Positions 1-6,460 of a stretch of 28,623 nt of DNA are shown here, piece by piece; position 1 is the stretch's first letter, and each line of letters starts with the position of its first letter. The notes beneath the pieces were generated by a model, which had not been told where the DNA came from, did not search any database, and was given only the letters and a program-made list of their open reading frames with translations. The DNA is from JACJYE01 sp964432875 (lineage in GTDB: Bacteria; Bacteroidota; Bacteroidia; Chitinophagales; Saprospiraceae), in NCBI GenBank assembly GCA_964432875.1, contig CAYSPJ010000065.1:1-28623 (forward strand). The letters run 5' to 3'. Both the position numbers and the translations under genes were made by a program.

Positions 1-1757
1 TAGGAGTCGCGCGGCGGCACCGAACCTGGCTTAGACAACAAAACAGCTAAAGCCCGGCGCACCTTTAGGGTGGCCGCTGCGGAAAGCGCATTGACGAGCA
101 GCTTCCGCGCTTCTTCCGGTATCTGCCCTTCGCGGAACCACTTCAGACGGCTCAGCAGGGTGAGGTTTTCCTGGTTTAATAACCCATTCGGCCGCCGCTC
201 CAGCAGCTCGCCCAGGTGGAGGGTGAGTTTCCAATGCAGCTCGGGATGCAAGGCGCAGGCACAGACCCACTCAAATACCTCCGGTGGCAGGCTGCGGCTA
301 AGCAAGCCGGCATCATCCGTGTTCAGTACATCGTATATATTATCCCGATGCCAGTCCTCCAGGCTTTTTTCTGCCCGGTTTTCAAAATAGTCCACCGCTT
401 CCATCAAACCATCCACCGTGGAAGGTGCCAGATAGAACTCGGTTGCCAATTGCTGCTCCACATAGCCCCACTCCTCTACGGGCCGGTAAGACAATAGCGC
501 TTTGTCCGCCCAGAGCGAAAACAGATCTAAGGCCCAGTTAAAGAGACCACCGGAGGCCAGGTCGGCTAACAAATGGCCATCGCTGAGCATCATGAGGCGC
601 TGGCCGCCGTAGAGGTTCTGCAGGGGCACAGGGGCCTCGCCCCGCTCGTGCCAACAAAAGCTGGGGTCGTGCTCGAAGAAGTAGCGCTCCAGGCGGGTAT
701 CGTCGCCCTGTAAGGTCTGTAAGAGGTGATCAAACCACTCTACCTCATGCTCGTTGGCATGGGCGGCGTCGATCAGCAACAGGTAGTGGGGCTGGGCGGC
801 GAAGGGCTTGTAGGCCAGCTCGATGATACCTGCATTGCGCAGGGTGCGCTCCAGCGTGGCAGGGATATCAATTTCCCGGGTATCATAAGTATCAGCCTGT
901 CGGCGGTTGAGCTGTCGGGAAAGGTGGAAAGACTCCGTCCGCCCCAGCAATTCGAGGCGGGGGAAGGGGACATCCAGCGGGAAGCGCAAAGGCGCCAACA
1001 GCCGGGGCGACGGGGGTGGCGGCGGCAATTTTTTCTTGAAATGGCGGGCAAAGTACCCGTTCAGCGGCAGGAACAGGACTAGAGCCAGCATGGCAAAACC
1101 AGCCCCATCAGCTATCCCCCCTGCTGATACATAGTAGCCGGCCCAAAAGAACAGGGTCACCAGCAAAGCCAACATGATGAGGCCATAGTTGTAGCTACTA
1201 CCCTTTTTAAGGCGAGCATTGGCTATTTTATGAAACCCATAAAAAGCCGCCAGGCAAAGCAGGATAAAAAATACCAGGATGACGATGATCCCAGTTGCGG
1301 CATTGGTCGCTGCGGGGATGATTTTCACGGCAGCTACTAACCCGCCAGTGAAAAGCCCCAGCACCAAAAAACCTATCCCCACCAGGTACAGCCAATCGGG
1401 CACCCTCCTTTTGGCTTTGGGAAGGGGTGCCGGAGGTGTTTTCAACTTTAATCCCGCCGAGGCCGACGGGCTTCGCGCTGGCCCGTACTGCCGGGCTGCC
1501 GGCAAGGCATAGTAGCGGTCGAAAAAGTCGTAAAAGCGCTGCTGCTCCTGCCGATTGCGGGCAACCAGCGGTGCCAGCAAGGTTTTCAAGGATTCATAGG
1601 GATGCTCGGCAGCAAGGGTATGCAGCAGCAAGGGTAGCTCGTGATAATGATCAGAATCTACGGCAAAGCCCTCCCGGCGCAGGGCGTCGAGAAAGGCCTC
1701 CAGAGGCAGGGATTGCCCGGGAGGGGGAGGCGCTATATCACGCGGGGCGTCGCTCAT
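1..1757 (-). CDS. Four-helix membrane protein with vWA-like region, partner of the MoxR ATPase (partial, 3' end off the left edge)
   Basis: An open frame of about 585 codons starts at the ATG at 1757 and runs off the window without a stop. The start overlaps the end of the MoxR gene by 20 bp, so the two are probably translationally coupled. Visible layout: an N-terminal helical region (residues about 18-85, LDALRREGFAV then FYDFFDRYY), a Pro/Ala-rich linker, four hydrophobic helices (about 122-147, 155-177, 190-212, 218-235), a KKKLPPPPPSP linker, then a soluble C-terminal part. The N-terminal pattern resembles the helical start of CoxE-like vWA proteins. LLLIDAAHAN (Asp330) and MMLSDG (392-394) look like the two vWA metal-site strands with a degenerate first motif. 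Known: MoxR ATPases usually act with a vWA protein. Inference: this is the membrane-tethered vWA partner. The family is not recognised with certainty, and any effector domain would lie beyond the edge. Confidence 0.72.
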   Translation of the reverse strand, partial: MSDAPRDIAPPPPGQSLPLEAFLDALRREGFAVDSDHYHELPLLLHTLAAEHPYESLKTLLAPLVARNRQEQQRFYDFFDRYYALPAARQYGPARSPSASAGLKLKTPPAPLPKAKRRVPDWLYLVGIGFLVLGLFTGGLVAAVKIIPAATNAATGIIVILVFFILLCLAAFYGFHKIANARLKKGSSYNYGLIMLALLVTLFFWAGYYVSAGGIADGAGFAMLALVLFLPLNGYFARHFKKKLPPPPPSPRLLAPLRFPLDVPFPRLELLGRTESFHLSRQLNRRQADTYDTREIDIPATLERTLRNAGIIELAYKPFAAQPHYLLLIDAAHANEHEVEWFDHLLQTLQGDDTRLERYFFEHDPSFCWHERGEAPVPLQNLYGGQRLMMLSDGHLLADLASGGLFNWALDLFSLWADKALLSYRPVEEWGYVEQQLATEFYLAPSTVDGLMEAVDYFENRAEKSLEDWHRDNIYDVLNTDDAGLLSRSLPPEVFEWVCACALHPELHWKLTLHLGELLERRPNGLLNQENLTLLSRLKWFREGQIPEEARKLLVNALSAAATLKVRRALAVLLSKPGSVPPRDS

Positions 1758-2790
1758 CCGGTGGCGAGATATTGAGGTTATCGCGCAGGTTGACCAGGTC
1801 TTCCCGGTGCTTGGCCAAGATGCTGTAACTCAGCAACAGCAGATCTTTTTGCGGGGGCGGCAAATCGGCCACCCGGGTATTCGGGTCAGACAATAGGAAT
1901 TCGTACTGGTCCAGGACTTGCAGCCAGGACAGGAACTCGGCCGTGGCGGGCTGCTTCTTGCGGCACAGGTCGCGTACTTCTCTGAAGTGAGTGATCAGCC
2001 AATCCAGTTGAGCCTCGTCAAAGCGCAGGGCGCGCTCTTGGCTGCCCTCCAGATAGCTCGATAGGCGGCTCAGGGCGATGCGGCGCAACAAATCCTTATC
2101 GGGGAATTCGATATGGAAAAATATGCAACGGCGCAGGAAGGCATCGGGGAGCAAACGCTCCGAATTGCTGGTGATGACCACGATGGGGCGATAGGCGGGG
2201 TCGGCCGTGACCGTCTCACCGGTTTCCATGATGCGGAAGCTCATGTTTTCGATTTCGCGCAAAATGTCGTTGGGGAAATCGCGGGGCGCTTTATCCACCT
2301 CGTCAATCAGCACCACTGCGCGCTGCTTATCATCGCGAGCCAGCCGGATGGCCTGGCCCAGGGGTTCAAGCTGGATGTAAGGTGCGTATTCCAGGCGCAG
2401 GCGCTCCTCGTCAGACAGCCCTTCGGCAGCCTTGCCCCCGCGTAGAGGCTTGCCCAATACCTTGGCGATATTGGCATCGTGAAAGTGCCCGATCGAGTCG
2501 TAACGATAGAGCAGGTCGCGGGCCTGGGTGGTCGTCTTGGCCGTAAATTCATAATAGGGCAAGGCCTGGCCGTTGCCGTGCAAGTCTTCGGCGATGCTGC
2601 GCGCCAGCAGCGTCTTGCCAGTACCTGGCTCACCAGTCACCAGCAGCGGCTTGCCCAGGGTGATGGCTACATTGACAGCATTGACGAGCGCCTCGGAAGG
2701 CAGATAGCCCTTGGGGCTGCTGAGGCTGGTCACTTCCCGAAAGGCCTGCAGCTCGCCGGCACCCTGATAGATGCGATATTTCTGGTTCAT
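1738..2790 (-). CDS. MoxR-family AAA+ ATPase
   Basis: A 350-residue cytosolic ATPase. Walker A is GEPGTGKT at residues 53-60, Walker B is VVLIDEVD at 159-166, sensor 1 is the Asn in ITSNSERLLP at about 209, and the LRRC arginines at 220-221 fit the arginine finger. These are the standard MoxR/RavA-like features and the length is normal for the family. MoxR proteins are chaperone-like ATPases that usually remodel or activate a vWA-domain partner. The ATG overlaps the stop of the upstream CHAT protease gene by 4 bp (ATGA), and the 3' end overlaps the next gene by 20 bp, so the three products are probably made in a fixed ratio. Inference: it couples ATP hydrolysis to a switch between the protease and the membrane protein. 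The family call is firm; the role in this unit is not shown by sequence. Confidence 0.93.
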   Translation of the reverse strand: MNQKYRIYQGAGELQAFREVTSLSSPKGYLPSEALVNAVNVAITLGKPLLVTGEPGTGKTLLARSIAEDLHGNGQALPYYEFTAKTTTQARDLLYRYDSIGHFHDANIAKVLGKPLRGGKAAEGLSDEERLRLEYAPYIQLEPLGQAIRLARDDKQRAVVLIDEVDKAPRDFPNDILREIENMSFRIMETGETVTADPAYRPIVVITSNSERLLPDAFLRRCIFFHIEFPDKDLLRRIALSRLSSYLEGSQERALRFDEAQLDWLITHFREVRDLCRKKQPATAEFLSWLQVLDQYEFLLSDPNTRVADLPPPQKDLLLLSYSILAKHREDLVNLRDNLNISPPDERRPA

Positions 2791-4256
2791 GTTCCAGTGG
2801 TATTGAGTTCGTCAGCAATTTTTTGTAACAGCTTTTCTACTTCGAGCATTTTCCACCCTTTACGCCCGGCGAAAAACCTTTGCAGGAATTCCTGGGTATC
2901 CTGGCGGCGGCGCCGGAGGAAGGGGTCGTTATTCAAAAACTTTTCGATGTCGTACAACTCTACTGGCCCGAGGTGGGGGAAGCGAGCCACGTGCGGTACC
3001 TTGCCCGCCTGGGCATCCTGCTCCATCTCCTCCAGCAGCTTTTCCAGGGGGCTCTTCCGAAAGCGCGCCAGCAGCCCGCTCTTTTCTGGCAGGATGAGGT
3101 TGAGGAAGACAAAGAGTTTCTTGTTTTGGCGCTCGGCGTCTTCGATAGCCACCTGCCAAAACTCCTCTACGTACCAGCGCAGGTCAGCAGTATTGCCCTC
3201 GTCCCAATCCCGGCAGTCGATTTCTTGTACGGCCAAATAGACGGAATTGGGCCGCAATTGAGCCACCACGCCTTCGGCCTTATCGAGCCGGTCACCAGCA
3301 CGCAGCCCGCTCATGCCAAAGAAGGCTTTGATGGTATATAAAGGTAGCACCTCCCGGCGGCTGGCCGCGCTGATCGACGGCCAGCGTTCAATTTGCTTCA
3401 CGCCGCCGAAACTGCGCTCGCTTTCCTTATTATTGGCAATCTCGTGCTCAAAACGGCTCACCAGCGATTGGTGGCTGCTCTGTGGGTCACCCGTGAGGAT
3501 GCAAACCTGCGGCATGCGGAAAATCGGCTTCACAAAGAGCGACTTGAAAAAGGAGTCCTGCTGCTCCCGGTCGCATAATAGGTACCAGTTGTCTGGCAGC
3601 TTCTCCCGCGGGGCATCCAGTCTTTTTTCCAGCTTCCAGGCTTTGGCAGAGTCGGGCAGAGCCGGGCGCTCATAAATGCCCCAAAGCCCCGCTTCTTCAG
3701 CTTCATCCAAGGCGATACCGCGCCGGGGGCCGCCCGCGCCGCCCGTCTGGACGCCCATCTTGCTGACCGCCTCGCTATGGGCACGAGGGATGCTGTAGCC
3801 CTGGGCCAGGCTTTCGTAAAACAAACGGGCGAAGACCGCAGCACGCTCATCGGCCACGTCCTGGCTGGTAGCGATGACGTAGGGGATGCCCTTGTCGCGC
3901 AGGTCTTCGGCCTGGGCGCGAGTAGAACAGGCATTGAGGAAGACCAGCTTGAGGTTCTTGTTGGTATTGGCCAGGTAGTCGGCAAAGGAGGCCCCACCTA
4001 CCTGCTGCTGCTGGCCAAACTGGTCGAGCAGCTCCAGGGCAAACTGGTTGGCGTGCCCGGCGTAGTGGAAGACTTGGATGGTGTCCTGATATTCGTCGAA
4101 GGCGTCGAAGATATCCTGCAGGGCGGCGGCGGGCTTGAGGATCACGTCGCAAGCGGCCCCGCGCAACGCCTTCTGGATCTCAGCAGCCTCCCGCGATAGC
4201 TTGCGGAGGCTGTTGACCCGGTCATTGGCATAAGCGATGAGGATTCGTGGCCGCAT
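2787..4256 (-). CDS. CHAT-domain (caspase-like) protease with inactive-STAND-like C-terminal region
   Basis: A 489-residue protein. The N-terminal domain (about 1-170) is a CHAT peptidase of the caspase/separase clan: FHYAGHA gives the catalytic His68 and FLNACST gives Cys110, followed by the usual IPYVIATSQDV strand and a helix with RAHSEAV. A Gly-rich linker leads to a second domain of about 270 residues. This opens with NWYLLCDREQQDSFF and then VCILTGDPQSSHQSLVSRFE, which aligns by eye with a P-loop whose Gly-Lys is replaced by Ser-His; LFVFLNLILP at 381-390 could be the Walker B strand. I read it as a nucleotide-binding fold that has lost catalysis, as reported for inactive STAND modules next to CHAT proteases. 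First gene of the three-gene unit. No signal peptide, so probably cytosolic. The CHAT call is firm; the second domain is tentative. Confidence 0.9.
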   Translation of the reverse strand: MRPRILIAYANDRVNSLRKLSREAAEIQKALRGAACDVILKPAAALQDIFDAFDEYQDTIQVFHYAGHANQFALELLDQFGQQQQVGGASFADYLANTNKNLKLVFLNACSTRAQAEDLRDKGIPYVIATSQDVADERAAVFARLFYESLAQGYSIPRAHSEAVSKMGVQTGGAGGPRRGIALDEAEEAGLWGIYERPALPDSAKAWKLEKRLDAPREKLPDNWYLLCDREQQDSFFKSLFVKPIFRMPQVCILTGDPQSSHQSLVSRFEHEIANNKESERSFGGVKQIERWPSISAASRREVLPLYTIKAFFGMSGLRAGDRLDKAEGVVAQLRPNSVYLAVQEIDCRDWDEGNTADLRWYVEEFWQVAIEDAERQNKKLFVFLNLILPEKSGLLARFRKSPLEKLLEEMEQDAQAGKVPHVARFPHLGPVELYDIEKFLNNDPFLRRRRQDTQEFLQRFFAGRKGWKMLEVEKLLQKIADELNTTGT

Positions 4257-4278
4257 TTTTTAGGTTTTGAAACGTCCG

Positions 4279-4310
4279 GCAAGTTACGATGCTTTGTTCA
4301 ATCGAACAAA
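4279..4310 (-). promoter_or_regulatory. Predicted promoter of the CHAT-MoxR unit with overlapping palindromic operator
   Basis: Read on the minus strand, TTTG (4307-4310) is followed after 20 bp by TAACTTGC (4279-4286), close to the Bacteroidota pattern TTTG-N19-21-TAnnTTTG although the last two -7 bases differ. The palindrome TTTGTTCAATCGAACAAA (4293-4310, 7-bp arms) covers the -33 element and half the spacer, a typical repressor position. The start codon at 4256 is 22 bp downstream of the -7 element. Confidence 0.45.
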
Positions 4311-4314
4311 TGAC

Positions 4315-4367
4315 CCCGCTAAATGCTCGGCCGCATTTAGCGGGATGTCAGCGTACGGGGTACGCTG
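4315..4367. repeat. REP-like double-hairpin repeat, copy 1
   Basis: Hairpin 1 has perfect 12-bp arms, CCCGCTAAATGC (4315-4326) and GCATTTAGCGGG (4333-4344), with a 6-base loop. Hairpin 2 follows directly with 8-bp arms, CAGCGTAC (4349-4356) and GTACGCTG (4360-4367). Hairpin 1 and the joining ATGTCAGCGT recur at 11344-11382. Here the element lies between divergent genes, so it is not simply a terminator. Confidence 0.75.
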
Positions 4368-4381
4368 CCACTGCTCGGCTC

Positions 4382-4402
4382 AATGGGCAATGGGCAATGG
4401 GC
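4382..4402. repeat. Short tandem repeat, AATGGGC x 3
   Basis: Three perfect head-to-tail copies of the 7-mer AATGGGC lie just downstream of the REP-like element, in non-coding DNA. No function is evident; it may be replication slippage within the repeat-rich spacer. Confidence 0.8.
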
Positions 4403-4506
4403 GTCCCTCCCGTCCCTCGTGCGGTATTCTAGGCAGGGGGGGCACCCGCTGAATGCCCGTCCCCATCAAGCAGGGCATCTGCGGCGAGGGAAAATACGCT
4501 GCGGGC

Positions 4507-4630
4507 CTTTGCGTTTCTCCGCGTCCTTGGCGAGAACCCAAAGCCAGGGAGGAGTTCACCCAGTGGAAAACACGCTACGCTATTCCACAGGGTGAATGCC
4601 AAGACGCCAAGAGCGCAAAGATTCGCGGAG
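4507..4630. repeat. Large imperfect palindrome (MITE-like or structured spacer)
   Basis: The core has 14-base arms, TTCACCCAGTGGAA (4555-4568) and TTCCACAGGGTGAA (4583-4596), matching at 13 of 14 positions around a 14-base loop. Outside it, CTTTGCG (4507), CTCCGCG (4518) and CTTGGCG (4526) on the left are mirrored by CGCCAAG (4605), CGCAAAG (4614) and CGCGGAG (4624) on the right, in partly shuffled order. This is the main content of the 531-bp gene-free stretch 4257-4787. No transposase or convincing gene was seen in that stretch. Confidence 0.6.
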
Positions 4631-4685
4631 CGCGCGCGTATCCTCTGCGGAGACTAAAGTGCGCTGCAAGCTAAGAATGGCGGAC

Positions 4686-4723
4686 CAGGAAACCTTCCTG
4701 TAAAGAAGTTTGTATTAACTTTG
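4686..4723 (+). promoter_or_regulatory. Predicted promoter and operator of the toxin-antitoxin pair
   Basis: TAACTTTG (4716-4723) is a perfect TAnnTTTG -7 element. The palindrome CAGGAA-ACC-TTCCTG (4686-4700) covers the place where the -33 contacts would be, which fits the autorepression usual for type II toxin-antitoxin operons. There is no good TTTG -33 element. The antitoxin start at 4788 is 64 bp beyond the -7 element. Confidence 0.5.
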
Positions 4724-4787
4724 TGATAGGTATCTAAATCACGAGACGATGACCGCAGAACTCCCTGTTCACTAAATTCGCAAAAAA

Positions 4788-5069
4788 ATGAGCACAGAAG
4801 CGCAGAAGTTGGAGCTCATCACCTGGATTGCCAGCTTGGATGATCAAGCAATCTTGGAGAAGGTGTATCTTCAAGTCAAAAAAACGCTTGGATCAAAACG
4901 CCGTCATCTGCCAGCGCCAGGGATGGCAAGCGGCGCTACGTCCGAAGCCATCGAACTACTTGAAGACATAACCGATGCTTATCGAGCAGCCGACGAGCCG
5001 GATATCGACCCAAATCAGATCATAGCTGAAAGGACAGTGTCTTATGGACGAGAAATTGACTTTGATTGA
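4788..5069 (+). CDS. Probable antitoxin partner of the PIN-domain toxin
   Basis: A 93-residue protein starting at an ATG behind an A-rich leader. The N-terminus (KLELITWIASLDDQAILEKV) is a helical pattern common in small antitoxin-like proteins of Bacteroidota and cyanobacteria. The C-terminal half is acidic and probably disordered (DITDAYRAADEPDIDPNQ, then YGREIDFD), as expected for an antitoxin tail that wraps its toxin. No ribbon-helix-helix, AbrB or Phd motif could be identified, so the DNA-binding fold is unknown. The gene overlaps the downstream PIN toxin gene by 26 bp, the usual antitoxin-first arrangement. The assignment rests on size, composition and position rather than on a recognised family. 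Confidence 0.75.
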   Translation: MSTEAQKLELITWIASLDDQAILEKVYLQVKKTLGSKRRHLPAPGMASGATSEAIELLEDITDAYRAADEPDIDPNQIIAERTVSYGREIDFD

Positions 5070-5469
5070 TACTGACATCCTCATAGGGATTTTGCGAAGA
5101 GAGCGCAACCTTTATGAACACGCTCGTGCTTATCTTGCAGCCCACAGCAAATTCAACATCAGTTCTCTGACTTGGTACGAGTGCCTCCGGGGGTATAAGA
5201 CAATCGGTGCGACAAAGCGCCTCCAAGAATTTCAGCGGCTGATGACCCAAACCGACATTCACCATTTGAACGAGGCGATATTTTCGCAGGCTGCGGAGAT
5301 TTACGCGCTGCTCCACAGACAAGGCAAATTGACTGGCGAATTTGACTTGTTGATAGGAGCCACCGCCCTCAATCACGGCTGGAAGCTTGCTACCAATAAC
5401 GAAAAACATTATCAAGCTTTGCCAGAAGACTTTGGTTTGGAAGTTGAGAACTGGATGTTGCCAGTATAA
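5044..5469 (+). CDS. vapC: PIN-domain toxin, VapC-like ribonuclease
   Basis: A 141-residue single-domain PIN protein of normal VapC length. The acidic metal-site residues are visible in order: Asp9 and Asp11 in LIDTDILIG, Glu46 in WYECLRG, Asp101 in GEFDLLIGATAL, and the TNNEKHY motif at about 117-123. VapC toxins are Mg-dependent endoribonucleases that usually cut tRNA or rRNA and are held inactive by the antitoxin made from the preceding gene, here overlapping by 26 bp. The pair is visibly less GC-rich than the neighbouring genes and sits next to repeat-rich DNA, which suggests horizontal acquisition. The fold is confident; the actual RNA target cannot be told from sequence. Confidence 0.9.
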   Translation: MDEKLTLIDTDILIGILRRERNLYEHARAYLAAHSKFNISSLTWYECLRGYKTIGATKRLQEFQRLMTQTDIHHLNEAIFSQAAEIYALLHRQGKLTGEFDLLIGATALNHGWKLATNNEKHYQALPEDFGLEVENWMLPV

Positions 5470-5498
5470 AACTTCGTGCCTTGAATAAACTATCACCC

Positions 5499-6302
5499 AT
5501 GCCCACCACCTTTACCGACCAAATGCAGCGCCCCGTCCACCTGGCCGGGCCGCCGCGCCGCATCGTCTCGCTGGTGCCCTCGCAGACAGAGCTGCTGCAT
5601 GCGCTGGGGCTGGAAGAGGAAGTGGTGGGCATCACCAAGTTTTGCGTCCATCCAGAAGCGTGGTTCCGAAGCAAGGCCCGGGTGGGTGGCACCAAAGACG
5701 TCAAGCTCGACAAAATCCACGCCCTGCAGCCCGATCTGATCATCGGCAACCAGGAGGAGAACGAGCAGGAGCAGATCGAAGCCCTGGCCCAGCACTACCC
5801 GGTATGGATCAGCTCGATTTACACCCTGGCCGACGCCCTGGAGATGATCCGCGAGGTGGGGCGGTTGACGGGGCGGGAAATGCCCGCCGCGCAATTGGCC
5901 GCCGAGATCGGCAACCGCTTCCGGGCGCTGAAGGCGCAGCTCGCCGGCCAGCCGCCTATCCGCGCCGCCTATCTCATCTGGCGCGAGCCGTACATGGCCG
6001 CCGGGGGGCATACCTTCATCAACAGCATGATGCAATGGGCGGGGCTGGAGAATATCTTCGCCCGCCGACAGCGCTACCCGGAAATCAGCCTGGAAGAGCT
6101 AGCAGACCTGCGCCCCGAAGCCATCCTCCTGTCTTCAGAGCCCTACCCTTTCAAAGATAAACACCTGGAGGAATTTCGCCAAGCTTGCCCCCACAGTGCC
6201 ATCCAGTTGGCCGATGGCGAGTTGTTTTCCTGGTATGGCAGCCGATTGCTGCGCTCAGCCGATTATTTCCTGGAACTGCGGCGGGAGTTGGAGCGGGGGT
6301 GA
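5499..6302 (+). CDS. BtuF-fold substrate-binding protein (helical-backbone metal receptor family), apparently cytosolic
   Basis: A 267-residue protein of the cobalamin/iron-siderophore binding-protein superfamily. Marks include RRIVSLVPSQTELLHALGLEEEVVG, the TKFCVHPE segment, GGTKDVKLDKI, QPDLIIGNQEEN, and a C-terminal lobe with WREPYMAAGGHTFIN and LRPEAILLSSEPYPF. The two lobes joined by a long helix are typical of the class III fold. I chose the ATG at 5499 over an upstream TTG at 5481 because the family normally begins just before such a sequence. No signal peptide is visible, which is odd for a periplasmic receptor, and no permease or ATPase gene is adjacent. The ligand is therefore uncertain: it may be a cobinamide- or haem-like compound handled in the cytosol. 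It begins 29 bp after the toxin gene. Confidence 0.85.
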   Translation: MPTTFTDQMQRPVHLAGPPRRIVSLVPSQTELLHALGLEEEVVGITKFCVHPEAWFRSKARVGGTKDVKLDKIHALQPDLIIGNQEENEQEQIEALAQHYPVWISSIYTLADALEMIREVGRLTGREMPAAQLAAEIGNRFRALKAQLAGQPPIRAAYLIWREPYMAAGGHTFINSMMQWAGLENIFARRQRYPEISLEELADLRPEAILLSSEPYPFKDKHLEEFRQACPHSAIQLADGELFSWYGSRLLRSADYFLELRRELERG

Positions 6303-6431
6303 TGGTGCAATGGCGCGTTTCGCCCTGCCGATTCCAATTTCTGGAGATACGTACAGCCCTGGGTGCCCCCCCGAATCTGTCGTCAAACGCCTTCTCGCTG
6401 GATTTAGCAAGTGACGACTAAAAAAATGGCT

Positions 6432-6439
6432 TATATTTG
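6432..6439 (+). promoter_or_regulatory. Predicted -7 promoter element for the subtilase gene
   Basis: TATATTTG matches TAnnTTTG and lies 21 bp before the ATG at 6461. No clear TTTG is found at the -33 distance. The spacer 6303-6460 otherwise shows nothing recognisable. Confidence 0.4.
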
Positions 6440-6460
6440 CCCAAGCATTATACCAAAACA

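Noticed and set aside
4267..4674. Short plus-strand open frames in the repeat-rich spacer
   Set aside because: They are composed of the hairpins, the AATGGGC repeat and the large palindrome; the peptides are low-complexity, basic and unlike proteins.
5020..5496. Minus-strand open frame of 158 codons across the PIN toxin
   Set aside because: The plus strand encodes a PIN protein with all catalytic acids; the reverse frame is a shadow without motifs.
5470..5498. Cobalamin riboswitch before the BtuF-like gene
   Set aside because: Only 29 bp separate it from the toxin gene, too short for a B12 riboswitch, and no B12-box sequence is seen.
6437..6460. TTG start 24 bp upstream for the subtilase
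   Set aside because: It would place eight polar residues before the signal peptide and overlap the predicted -7 promoter element; the ATG at 6461 begins the signal peptide directly.
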